Origin: Persicaria tinctoria
Lineage: Eukaryota > Streptophyta > Magnoliopsida > Caryophyllales > Polygonaceae
DNA length: 64,000 bases
Direction: 5' to 3'
NCBI GenBank assembly: GCA_037127255.1
Contig: JBANSL010000001.1
Span: 31,223,501-31,287,500 of the forward strand
The notes beneath the pieces are model-generated. The model was not told the origin of the DNA. It was given only the letters and a program-made list of their open reading frames with translations, and made no database searches. Positions 30,429-40,879 of this stretch are shown piece after piece (position 1 is the first letter of the stretch; each line of letters opens with the position of its first letter). The translations under genes were made by a program, and so were the position numbers.

Positions 30429-30857
30429 CTGAAGGCAGGCTCTGAAGGGGCCTTCAATCAGGGGGAGGAAAACGGTGTAAATGATCCGATTCCTGGTGGA
30501 CGACTCATCGCCTTCGTCCATCAAACGGTCATATTCGATGTGGGACCCACCTCTGTTCTCGACCAACAGAAACTGAGTCTCGAAAGGGATGTCGCGCCCC
30601 AAATCCCCCATCTTCTGCGCCATCCACCACAGCTTGAACCGGAAGCACGCCAGGAACCTGACGTCACGCAGCGTCCCGAGGGAAGTCACGTGCCGAGATG
30701 CCGCCTCCTTGAACTCGGCTCCTAAGAAGACCCCCTCCACCATTTCCGGTGATGTCGCAGGCGTTGCCACCACGTTTTCCGGCACTCCTGTAAGTATTGT
30801 CCTCTCCTTCACGATCAGCCTCCTATCCGCGGGTCTCACCGCCGGTATGATCGTCAT
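30429..30857 (-). CDS. RFS6: Galactosyltransferase exon 1
   Basis: Starts with ATG (MTIIPAVRP) and encodes 143 residues including KERTILTGVPENVV, GTLRDVRFLACFRFKLWWM and VFLPLIEGPFRACLQ. It ends at CAG|GTATAT (donor at 30428-30427). The start is chosen because relatives begin MTIxPAVR at the same place and a TATA box lies 84-93 bases upstream. Confidence 0.92.
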
Positions 30858-30940
30858 CTCCGATCAACTTTCGACTCTTTTTGTTTGTTTGATTGGAGCT
30901 GAAGAAATTAATGTGATCGTTGATTTTTATTTTGGTGGAA

Positions 30941-30950
30941 TTTATATATA
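30941..30950 (-). promoter_or_regulatory. RFS6: TATA box of the galactosyltransferase gene
   Basis: Minus-strand CTATATATAAATTCC contains a good TATATAAA box, 84-93 bases before the ATG at 30857. That distance allows a short 5' leader. No longer upstream promoter was separable, since a Stowaway element begins only about 140 bp further out. Confidence 0.6.
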
Positions 30951-31090
30951 GCTTCTCCAATTATCTTGTTTGGGGAACATTCTCAAAATATACGCCAAAT
31001 TAATATATTTTTATTGATTTGCTTTTTGCTTGTGTTCATATAGGAATCATGCTTTGTCAAATTAGCTAGTCTTGTTATTCCAATTGGATA

Positions 31091-31327
31091 CTCCCTCCGT
31101 TTCACAATAGATGTCTTTTACTATTTATACACGTTTTCTTAAGAAGCTAAAAACTATATAAAATATTAATATTTTATTAAATAATTTTAAAAAATATCAT
31201 ACATATTACTAATAAGTATAGAATTATTTTAAAAAGTTAATTAAAAAATGGATATTTTCTATAGTTTTGAGCTCATTAAAAAGCGTGCATTAATAGCCCA
31301 AAGACAACTACTGTGGGACGGAGGGAG
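31091..31327. mobile_element. Stowaway-type MITE
   Basis: The 237-bp unit starts CTCCCTCCGTTTCAC and ends GGGACGGAGGGAG, the signature terminal inverted repeat of Tc1/mariner Stowaway MITEs. TA lies on each side (31089-31090 and 31328-31329). The interior is AT-rich and non-coding. It lies upstream of the galactosyltransferase promoter and may influence it. Confidence 0.9.
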
Positions 31328-31541
31328 TAAGATTTTTCTAAATTAACTAATTTAGGTATTTTAAAATATTTTTATAGGATTTATATACATTTAATGTTAT
31401 TAAAAAAACAGTAATTAACCTATTTTAAAAAGTTTGCTCATTTTCTCAAAAAAAAATAAATAAATTTGCTCATAAAAACAAAAATATATATGCTTATTGA
31501 ATTAGTCTCCCATTAGAAATGGGTTGAACCCCACTTATACC

Positions 31542-34500
31542 TTTTTTTTAATGTAAACATAATGCTATTTATTCATAAACCATAAGGTCATCGAAAACAA
31601 TCAGACTCGATAAAACTCCAGCGGCATACCTAGAAGTCTGCAGCCACCGTTTTCAACCTGTGCACGAGCCTCCCTACCACCCCTCTGAAGCTCACAGTCT
31701 GTTGTACCTGCTTTATGGCCTGTAAGCAATCATACTCGACGACAATTGCTTGCAACCCTCGCTCCTTGGCCAGCTGCATACCCCATAACATTGCTTCCAG
31801 CTCGGCCACAAGAGCGTCAGTGCCCGCCTGAAGTTTCCTTGCTGCTGCCCAGATGACCTCCCCGTAGGCTCCCCTTGCAATAGTACCGATCCCACAATCA
31901 CCACTCGATGATGCCACCGCGTCACAATTAATTTTTGTGCAGCCCTCATCCAACAAGTACCATCTAGCATACTCTCTTCCCTCAATCTGGATATTCTCCC
32001 CATGTCGTTCTCCCATCGTAGCTCCCTCATGTTTCCCAGCGTTTTCCAAAGCTCCTTGGAGAATGACACCTGCCTTAGTGATCTCGCCTTCAAACACCCG
32101 TCGGTTACGGGCATGCCATATCCCACTAATAATGTAAGCCCATATGGTCAAACTCGTAGCACCCCCTAATGCAGATAGCCTTTCTATTCACATTATAACA
32201 TCCCTTGACCTCTTGCGGCTCCTCCGAATATTCGACATTCCATCCCACACTTGCTTTTGAAATTTGAACTCTAATAACACGTGCATTATGGTCTCTTCCA
32301 TATATCCCACATATGTTGCAGCAAGGGTCAACCTCCATTCCTCGCCGTCGTAAGCTGCTATTACACGAGAGAATGTCACGGCAAGCTCTCCAGACGAAGC
32401 TTCGAACCCTGGGAACTACCTTCATCTTTCACATACTTCTCCCCATCCTCCTCTCCCCTTCAACGGAAGAGCATTGTCCCCTACTCCCTTCCATCTCCTT
32501 CATTTCCATGATGTTATGATAGGCAGACTTGACCGTGAAGTTATCATCTTTGGTGAAGAACCAGACCAACGAGTCCTCCACCCCCGAGTCTACCAAATGG
32601 ATGTTCATATTTAAGTCTGCATCACATGGGAGGAAGGAAGCTCTAACCAGTTCTTCATCCCAACAACTCCTTTCCCGATCAATGAAGTCGATCACCCTAG
32701 CAGTCATGTCATACCCAGTCGGATTAGCTATCAGTCGAAAAGACAATGGTCGAGGCAACCAACGATCTTCCCAAGCCCACAACGACGCACCATTACCGAT
32801 CGATCACATCAATCCCGTCTCAAGTACCTCTCTAGCCTTAATGAGGCTCCTCCACGCATAGCTTGGATTGTATCCAACCTTAGCTTGGAGAAAAGACGTT
32901 CGGGGGAAATATCTCGCCTTCAAAAGTCTCGCTAGTAAGGTGTCCGGTTCATTGAGGACTCGCCATCCAGTCTTCGCTAGAATTGCAAGATTGAACACCT
33001 CTAGGTCCCTGAATACCAACCCTCATTTATCCTTGGCCATGCACATCCTCTTCTAGGATAGCCAATGTATTCTCCTCTTCCCATCTGCATCCCCCCGCCA
33101 GAAGTCATACATCATATGCTCAAGCTCTCTACACATGTAAGAAGGCAGCAGGAAGCATGACATCGTGTACAACGGAATTGTCTGCACCACTGACTTCAGA
33201 AGCACCTCCTTACCTGCTCGTGATAATGTTCTAGCCTTCCAACCCTTCAATTTCTTCAACACTCTCTCCCGATTACCGCCGAATATGATCTTTTTTGGAT
33301 CTCCCAATCATCGTCGAAAGCCCCAAGTATCGTTCATTCCTTTCCACCTCCGCCACCCTTATCAACCCCTGAATCCCTTCTCTCACATTCGCCTCTACAT
33401 TTCTACTAAAAGACAACTCGGACATCGCGAAATTTACCTGTTGACCTGAAGCTGAAGTTGCTCCATAAACACAAAGGATGGTCACAATTTCTTCACACTG
33501 TTGACAGGTTTCTCTCGCAAATAGAATGTTGTCGTCTGTGAAAAATAGATGCGAATCAGAGGGAGTCGATGGTGCGATTATGATGCCTTCCAATCTGACA
33601 CTTTCCTCACTTCTTCTGATTAGACACGAGAAAGCTTCAGCATAAAGCAAGAAAAGATAAGATGAAAGAGGGTCGCCTTGTCTCAATCCCCTCTCAGGTG
33701 TGAATACTTTGGACGGTGATCCACCCACTAGAGACGAAAATATTACTGATGTAACACATCTCATCACTAACCTTCTCCAATCCTGGTGAAAGCCCATTTT
33801 GTCCATGCGGTGGTCAAGGAAGCTCCATTCCACCCTATCGTAAGCCTTTTTCCATATCCAGTTTCAGTGCCAAGTAACCTCTTTTTCCTTCCTTCTTCTT
33901 CTTTATATAATGAAATATCTCGAAGGCCGATAGGACATTGTATGTGATTAGTCTTCCTGGAACAAAAGCACTCTGGCTAGGGGAAATAACCTTACTCAAG
34001 CAAGATCTCAAACGATTAGTAAGCACCTTTGAGACGATCTTATACAAAATGTTGCATAGACTGATTGTCCTAAGGTCCTTCATCCTAAAGGGTGAAGAGA
34101 TTTTCTGGATAAGTGTTATGTACGTATAGTTAAGATCATCCGGAAACGGTGCTCCAACAAGAATATCGCGAATAAAAGAAGTGACTTCAGGCCAAACGAT
34201 ATGTCAGTATCGTTGGTAAAATAATGATGACGTGCCATCAGGACCTGGTGATTTTGTGGAGTGCATCGAGAAAAGGGCATCTTTTACCTCTTTCGTGGAG
34301 AACGGGCGAAGGAGCTCCATATTGTCCTCTTCTGAAACTAGCGCAGAGATACCTTCAGTAGCCGATTCAGGAAGCGTGTTCAGGTTTGTTTTAAACAATT
34401 CCATGAAGTAACTGACTACCGCATTCGACATCCCCTCGCGACTCTTCCACTCCATCCCATCGTCATCAACTAATCTTCTCAGTTTATTCCTCTTCTCTTG

Positions 34501-35235
34501 ACCGTTTGCCTTCTGGTGAAAGAATTTGGAATTGCGACCCCCCCATCGAAACTCATTCGCCTTGGCTCTTTAGAACCACAACATCTCTTCCTCATCAATG
34601 AGTTTCTGTTCCTCCCTTTCTACTTATCTTTTCCGCTCAACCAAACCCCCTAGCATCCCCTTTTTCTGAATCTCACGGAGTTGCTCTCTCACCCTCTGCA
34701 GTTTCCTTAGAATGTTCCCAAACGTGAATTTATTCCACTCCCTCAAATCCTCTAGGCAGCCTGCTACCTTCCTCATCACACCCTCCCCAACATATCTAGC
34801 CCCTGGGTTTAGCCATCGGTTACGAACAACCTCATGATTTCCATCATGCTCAGCCCAAAGCACCTCAAAACGAGAAGGTCTCTCCCGTCTTCTCTCCTCA
34901 CCCCACTCCCTCTCCCCTCTCAAAGTGTAAGCCATAATGGGGACGTGATCCGATCCCTTCCTCTCAAGATGCAGAACACACGTACCAGGGAATCTCCGCA
35001 TCATCTCATCATTACAATCCACATAATCAAGCCTTTCCTGAATGAAATCATCATCCTTCCGACCATTGTCCCAAGCGAACGTTTGTACTAAGAAAGGAAC
35101 AAGTCTCAAACCACAATGATCCATGGCCTCTCTGAATCCCCTTCTATCCTCAAGTCTCGGCTCTCTCCCCCCAACTTATCCTCCATACCAAAAATTTAAT
35201 TAAAGTCCCCTATACATAACCACGCTCTATAGGAT
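31542..35235 (-). mobile_element. 5'-truncated L1 LINE, minus strand
   Basis: Read on the minus strand it runs from a truncated endonuclease to RNase H. It then has a short 3' UTR with GAATAAATAG and an A-run (plus-strand T8 at 31542-31549). The 5' end is cut inside the endonuclease near 35235, typical of incomplete LINE reverse transcription. I could not find a convincing target duplication. It is more decayed than the L1 at 12528. Confidence 0.82.
31630..35222 (-). pseudogene. Degenerate LINE ORF2
   Basis: From right to left on the minus strand: endonuclease remnant (LCIGDFN, then a stop, then DKLGGRE, GSDHVPIMAYTL); reverse transcriptase pieces (KSPGPDGTSSLFYQRY; LRTISLCNILYKIVSKVLTNR; SQSAFVPGRLI; ALKLDMEKG; RGLRQGDPLSSYLFLLYAEA; FFTDDNILFA where FADD is expected); the region WEDRWLPRP; zf-RVT (SFVWRACRDIL); and an RNase H end (INCDAVASSS ... 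ELEAMLWGMQLAKERGL). Many frameshifts and stops separate these blocks. The catalytic FADD to FTDD change plus the breaks make it non-functional. Confidence 0.82.
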
Positions 35236-36572
35236 GTAGCCTACATGTATAGATAATAGATCGATGTACAACTTGAGGACAAGGTTAGGCCGTATTGCAT
35301 TGCCGGGCCAGAAAATTTTCTAAGGGGTTACATTTTATATATGTGGAGCATTGTTTTGATTAAAGAGATATTCTTTTGTTAGTTTAAATTACTAAATAAA
35401 TCTATATAATACGATAACAAATTACCTCATTTTAGAATAAAATATTATCTTTTTCCCATTAAAAAAATGAAAAATAAACAAATAATAAAATAGCAAAAAA
35501 AAACTAATAATATATGAACAGGAAAACAATATAATAAACATTGAGTGAATATGTGACTTGTTGTACTCCAGCTTAAAATTGATTAATGTGCGTTCAGATT
35601 TCAAATATTCTTAAGTTTTTACTCAGATGTTGAATTATAGCATATATTATATTAAAATGAAACTATATTGAAGAGAAGAATACACACACATATATATAGT
35701 TAATTCGTAGGATGAGGGTGGAGGGCACATGCTTCTCTTGTCGATTTGCCTTTACTCTAGCTTTTTGTTGATGAAAATATATATTTAGATTTCGGCATCT
35801 AGCTTTTCTTTTTATTTGATATAATTGAAATCGTCGAATTTGTGCATTTAAGTTTTTCATGAATGAATTGAAACTTTGATTTCTCCTCCTTTTTTGTTGT
35901 TGATTTCATTGAACAATCACTTTGTCGAGATGAGTGGATCTCGATGTTCTTGTGTTTACTCCTTAATTTCTTTCTTAGATTTGATGATAATAGTTGTATT
36001 TGTGGATTCAGCTCGTGCGTGTAAACAACGTTCTATAGTTCATGATAATATTTGGTGAAAATGTTTTATATTTAGTGATAATAGTTGATGACAATATAGT
36101 TAATGACAATAATTGGTGACAGTGTTCTATAGTCCTTTAATGATGCTATCATGATGATAAGAATAAGTGGTCGGTGACAATGTTATATAATTTAGTTTAA
36201 CCATGTTATAAAGTATCTTGTATTATTATGTGTTACTCGATTCTGGTGATAATTTATTTATACATATTATACTAACAATATTTGAGTTATGACATTATTG
36301 ATTATTAATAGTTTGTGATAGTATATGTTTATAATCAAGATGAAATGGTCGGTGACAATCTAATAATCTTGATGACATTTTTTTTTGTACTTAATCTCAT
36401 TTTTATCAAGTTAGTTAAATCTCTCTAGGTTCATGCTACCCTATTTTAAGGCTTTAGTTTTGCTTCGCTAGGTGTACCTTTTATACTGATTTTTAAGATT
36501 TATCCTCCCATGCTCTAGGGTTTTAGTTTGGCAGTACAAGGTGTATAGTTAACATATTTTAGAATGAAAATA
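35236..36572. other. AT-rich intergenic DNA, no gene recognised
   Basis: Only short chance frames. From about 36065 to 36385 there are loosely repeated phrases of the form GGTGACAATGTT and GATGACAATA, related in wording to the GGTGACA array further right. This suggests the same element family. Near 36450-36545 two similar 30-base phrases (GCTTTAGTTTTGCTTCGCTA and GTTTTAGTTTGGCAGTACAA) end in AGGTGTA. Confidence 0.45.
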
Positions 36573-36775
36573 TTTGGCTAAATATCCATTTTGCCAACCT
36601 CTTTTTGTAAAATGTCCACTTAAAACTAGTTTTTGCTAAATGTCCAAAAACTTTTTGAAAACCCCGTTTTACCCCTGCCTTATCATTCATCCATTTCTCC
36701 CCCAATTGCAATAGGTCAGGTATACGTTGCGCAGCAAGAGGGAGCGTCGGATGGTCTCTCCATGACACTAGTTCG

Positions 36776-37160
36776 TCCTCCCTCCCTCCCCCTCCCTCCC
36801 TCCTCTCGTTCCAGATCTGGCGCCGGCGAAGACCATCTCCCTCCCCTCGTTCCAGATCTGGTGCCGGCGAATTCAACCTCCCTCCCTCCCCTCGTTCCAG
36901 ATCTGGCGCCGGCGAAGACCATATCCCTCCCCTCGTTCCAGATCTGGTGCCGGCGAATTCAACCTCCCTCCCTCCCCTCGTTCCAGATCTGGCGCCGGCG
37001 AAGACCATATCCCTCCCCTCGTTCCAGATCTGGGCGTCGATGAAGACGATGGCGCTCGTCCTCCCTCTCCCTGCCACTAGTTCGTCCTTCCAGATCTGGT
37101 GCCGGCGAAGACCATCTCTCTCACCTCGTTCCAGATCTGGGCGTCGATGAAGACGACGAC
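36776..37160 (+). repeat. GC-rich alternating tandem repeat with BglII-type core
   Basis: About nine copies of CTCGTTCCAGATCTGG followed alternately by CGCCGGCGAAGACCAT, TGCCGGCGAATTCAACCTC or GCGTCGATGAAGACGA. The palindrome CCAGATCTGG is the constant core. Several units are near-perfect duplicates, so the array expanded recently. It gives rise to long but meaningless open frames on both strands. Confidence 0.85.
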
Positions 37161-37799
37161 GCTTATCCTCCCTCTCCCATGCTCCTCTTCCGCCTCTGCT
37201 TCTCCATTGCTGACAGCCTATGGAAGGATTTCCATTGCAGATGTTTAACGACGCCGGTGAGGCTTGGCCAATTCTTATCCCCGAGGAAGAGATCTGTCAA
37301 CTGGCGCTGCTCACTCTTTTTTCTCAGCATCTTCAATTTGTTGTCAATTTGGTTATTTTCGGTGCGGCATTTCGTCATGTCCAAGGTATGTTTTACTTCG
37401 GCTTCATCTGCATTGTTAGTCAAATGATTGAATTGTGGAATTAATTAATTAATGCTTTATAATTTCTGATTCAAGGAAGGTCGTTGCCATTGGTGAATGT
37501 GGTCTCCATTATGATAGGCTTCAATTTTGAATGTCCCAGCTGATGTACAAAAAAAGTGAGAGAGATGGAGAGGCGTCAGTGTGTGATAGGTTGAATCCAA
37601 GAGGTCTCACTTTTTGTGCAATTATCACATACACTTTGACTTGTTTATCAAGATGTCTACGTGATCTGATGGGAACATTCTTATTGAATTTGATTGTAAT
37701 TTATTTTGAATATTGTGCTTTTAGCAACGCTATATATATAGCAGATTGGATATGAGTTCTGTTTTTTTTTAATGTTTTGTGTTATATAACATATTGGAT
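37161..37799 (+). other. Unassigned segment with a short open frame
   Basis: Between the two arrays of element A. A frame from 37220 to 37444 begins MEGFPLQMFNDAGEAW and contains a hydrophobic stretch (LQFVVNLVIFGAAF). I do not recognise it; it could be a captured exon. The rest is AT-rich. Confidence 0.35.
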
Positions 37800-38852
37800 A
37801 TTGGATGAGAGTGGTGACACTGTTGGTGACAGTGTTTTCGTAAAAAAATATTGCACCGTCACCCAAAGAAAAGTTGGCACCAACATTGATAAGCGTGATG
37901 ACAACGATAAGGTGGTGACATAGATAAGGGTGGTGGTGACAACGATAAGGGTGTTGGTGACAGCGATAAGGGGTGGTGACGGCGATAGGGGTGGTGGTGA
38001 CAGCGATAGGAGTGGTGACAACGATAGGGCGGTGACAACGATAAAGGTGATGACAGCAATAAGGGTGGTGCCATCAAAATGGGTGGTGGTGACAGTGATA
38101 GGGGTGGTGGTGACAGCGATAGTAGTGGTGGTGACGGCGATACGAGTGGTGACATCGATATGGCGGTAACATCGATAGAGGTGGTGACAACAATAAGGGT
38201 GGTGACAGCGATAGGGTGGTGGTGACATTGATAGGGGTGGTGGTGATAGTGATAGGGGTTGTGGTGACAGCTATAGAAGTGGTGGTAACAGCAATAGGAG
38301 TGGTGACAGCGATAGGGCGGTGATAGCGTTAGAGGTGGTGACAGCAATAAGGGTGGTGACAGCAATATGTGTGGTGGTGACAGTGATAGGGGTGGTGATG
38401 ACAGTGATAGGGGTGGTGGTGACAGCGATAGAAGTGGTGGTGACAACGATAGGAGTGGTGACAGTGATAGGGCGGTGACAACGATAGAGGTGGTGACAGC
38501 AATAAGGATGGTGACATCAATATGGGTGGTGGTGACAGTAATAGGAGTGGTGGTGACAACGATAGTAGTGGTGGTGACAGCGATAGGGCGGTGACATCGA
38601 TAGAGGTGGTGACAACAATAAGGGTGGTGACAACAATCTGGGTGGTGGCGACAGTGATAGAGGTGGTGGTGACAGCGATAGGAGTGGTGGTGACAGCGAT
38701 AGGAGGGGTGGTGACAGCGATAGGAGTGGTGACAGTGATATGGAGGTGACAACGATAGAGGTGGTGACCGCAATAAGGGTGGTGACAGCGATATGGGCGG
38801 TGGTGACAGCGATATGGGTTGTGGTGACAGCGATAGGGCGGTAACATTAATC
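37800..38852 (+). repeat. GGTGACA minisatellite array, about 1 kb
   Basis: Dozens of copies of a variable unit built from GGTGGTGACAGCGATAGG, with internal spacing of mostly 12 to 21 bases and many single-base variants. The period is a multiple of three, so both strands carry long open frames (Ser-Pro-Leu and Cys-His-His repeats on the minus strand). They have no codon diversity and are not genes. Confidence 0.9.
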
Positions 38853-39166
38853 TCGTAAAAAAAAAAAAAAATTGTCACCCAAAAATTTGTTTATCATCAT
38901 ACATGTGTCATCAAAGCCATTGACCGGTGTCACCACTTATAAAGATGGTGACACTAATTTCGTAAAAAAAAAAAAATTCAAAAAAAAAAAAAACGTGTCA
39001 CCAAATTTTTTTTTTTGTCACCAAAGTTGTGTCATCAATTCATTGACTTTGACCGGTCAATGGTCAAAATAAAAATGGGAATGAAGGAAGGAATGGGAAG
39101 GAGGGGTAAATATGTAATATTAGGACATTTTGCAAAAGGCCTTGTAGAAAATGGACACTTACCAAA

Positions 39167-39284
39167 AAAATCCAATTAGAATTTAGAGTTAAGGGATAAT
39201 GTGTATTGTCAAAACATAAATAACAAGAAGAATTGGTAGTCAATATACCAAAAAATCCTACCATATAAAATAGGGCTTTTTTGG
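39167..39284. other. Short spacer between two putative TIR elements
   Basis: AT-rich spacer without recognisable content; the exact boundaries on both sides are uncertain. Confidence 0.3.
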
Positions 39285-39869
39285 GTGATTGTTCATGGGC
39301 AAAAATTAAGCCCTATGACAAAAGAGGGGTGAAATTAGGAGAGTGTCCACAATTGATACTTTTGCCCCTACTTTTATTTCTTCCCCTTCTCTCCCTCCCA
39401 TGTCCTTGCCGATCTGCATAATCGACCTCCATTCCTCTTTCTCTTTGCTTGCCGTCTACAGCGTCTGTCACCAGTGAGGCCGGTGGAGGCTCTTCGGCAC
39501 CGATCGTTGTCGTTGGTGGCTCCTATCCAATGGAAGCGAAATAGGGCGATGGAAGCGGAGCATCCATGGAATCCGATTAGGGAGCACGAAGATCTCAGAT
39601 CTCTCTCTACCCCCTCCACCGCCATCTATGCCCTCCTAGTTCTAGAGAACGAAGATTTGTGCCCGAATTCAACAGGTTTATTGAAGTTTCGTTTGATTCT
39701 TTCAATTCATTCGATCCAACAGGTTAGTAATTCAGTCTTGAATTCTCACTTCTTTCTTTACTCTCTCGCTTCGATTCAGGTTTATTGAAGTTCCGATTTC
39801 GTATTCGTTAATGTTTCCGGCGAAGAAATCGATCTAGGTTTCTCGTTCAGTTGAAGATTCTTGAGGTTC

Positions 39870-40505
39870 AGTTGATGACTGATATCTGGTTTGGCCTTTA
39901 TGGCAGCGGTGGTACAACTCATTCTTCTTCTACCTTCGAACATGTTTTTGTTGGGGAAATCAAGAGCGGGAAAGAAGAGCAAGTCTCTGGGTTTCACAAT
40001 TGGAGTCAGGTTTGGCAATTCAGTATCAGCAAAACCGAAATTGGTGTATTGATATCCTCAAATTGAAGATTATAATCTAGTTAGAGGGTGACTTGTTAAA
40101 AATCTTCTTGTTTGCAGTTTTACCTTGAAGAAGCTAAGGGGAGAGTTAACCATCATGGTTACATCTTGCCGCATAGACGTGTGGAATATGAAAGTAACTG
40201 GTTGATGACACCATCAATATATATATATATGATTGTTCAGAGCTACTTGCAATGCCTTATGTCCTCATCATCTTGTAGCCATATTCTGAAACGCAGCTTA
40301 TGATGATTCAATTCGAGTGGAATGGTTTTCTAAAATCAGTCTCCAGCAGCTTCATTGGAGTAAGCCCCGAGTTTGAGATGGCCCTTTGCACCCTGTGTCT
40401 CTTCGTGGGAGGCGAGAATAACAACGTTCAGCTGGATCCATACCAAGTCAAAGTTAAGTGATATCGTCTAGGAAAAAAAGATCGGATTTGTCTTCCCAAT
40501 AGGTC
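39870..40505 (+). pseudogene. Captured fragment of a plant EndoU (XendoU-type) endoribonuclease
   Basis: The first block (39875-40009) encodes [38 protein letters not shown] and HNWSQ, then a GT donor. The intron ends TTTGCAG and the second block (40118-about 40192) continues FYLEEAKGRVNHHGYILP. An unrelated stretch with TA repeats interrupts it. A third block (40303-40505) reads IQFEWNGFLKSVSSSFIGV, SPEFEMALCTLCLFVGGENN and then KVK, stop, YRLGKKDRI, where the family has Cys instead of the stop. These are the EndoU domain's core and end, including the His of HVFVGE and of GFHNW that act in RNA cleavage. The intact enzyme cuts RNA at uridines. This copy lacks the N-terminus and is interrupted. 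Confidence 0.82.
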
Positions 40506-40879
40506 AGAACTGAACTTATACAAGATTTAATTGTTACAAGAATGATCAGCCTATTATTTTTCCAATTCAAAGTCTGTGCTGACATAGGATTTGTTGTTGG
40601 TTTTTAACTTTCCTTTGAAATCAGGATCAAATATGTTCACCTAGTGTCAAACAGGTATATGTTTGAAAGCTTTGAAATTGTTTGACAACAGGTATAGGTT
40701 AAACTCTTGGAATAGCAATTCATGACAACAACATTTTTCTGATTTTTATAATGTATGAATTCTTTCTTGGAATTTTCTTGTTGAAGTTGTTAGAATTTTT
40801 TTCCCTTTGATGTCATTCATTTAACGAGATATTATGTCATAATAATCTTGCTTTCATAAGATTGTAACCAAAGGTCATA
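40506..40879 (+). other. AT-rich DNA between EndoU fragment and repeat array
   Basis: No open frame of note. It may be EndoU 3' flank or intron; I see nothing else. Confidence 0.4.

Larger units (their letters stand above)
19745..30857 (-). pseudogene. RFS6: DIN10/RS6-like galactinol-sucrose galactosyltransferase (GH36), disrupted by solo LTR
   Basis: This is the one host gene of the window. Five exons can be placed by GT-AG sites and similarity: 30857-30429, 24284-23383, 23294-23085, 22978-22844, and the last exon 22686-22647 plus 20302-19745. Without the insert the frame closes at 757 residues, the normal size for the family. It closely resembles Arabidopsis RS6/DIN10. Hallmarks are [30 protein letters not shown], the nucleophile motif KVDVQ (about residue 392) and RASDDFYP with the acid/base residue. 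The enzyme acts in the cytosol or plastid on raffinose-family sugars, as transferase or alkaline alpha-galactosidase. A solo LTR splits the last exon, and a Ty1-copia element lies in intron 1 in the same orientation. Outside the LTR I saw no stop or frameshift, so inactivation, if real, is recent. Confidence 0.9.
36573..39166. mobile_element. Putative TIR transposon A (MULE-like) with GC-rich block and GGTGAC array
   Basis: The left end reads TTTGGCTAAATATCCATTTT and, about 40 bases in, TGTAAAATGTCC. The right end, inverted, reads TTTGGTAAGTGTCCATTTTC and then GCAAAATGTCC, so the ends are similar inverted repeats of at least about 60 bp. Inside come a GC-rich block (36776-37160), an unassigned stretch (37160-37800), a 1-kb minisatellite (37800-38852) and poly(A)-GTCACC phrases. 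No transposase was recognised. I could not resolve a clean target duplication, so the superfamily (Mutator-like) is inferred from the style of the ends only. Confidence 0.5.

Noticed and set aside
31542..35235. Target-site duplication for the minus-strand LINE
   Set aside because: No convincing direct repeat was found at both sides; the 5' end is truncated and the flank probably altered.
36559..37077. Open frames with SGTRGGREVEFAGTR-type repeats
   Set aside because: Direct translation of the BglII-core tandem array in element A.
36776..38852. CRISPR-like regular repeats
   Set aside because: Repeats are adjacent or irregularly spaced minisatellites in a eukaryotic genome, with no unique spacers of constant length and no cas genes.
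37859..38878. 339-codon minus-strand open frame rich in Cys-His-His, Ser-Pro and Leu
   Set aside because: It is produced entirely by the GGTGACA minisatellite whose unit length is a multiple of three; other frames over the same bases are also open and there is no codon diversity.
36564..39175. 9-bp target duplication for element A
   Set aside because: Candidate flanks (ATGAAAATA and AAAATCCAA) do not match well enough.
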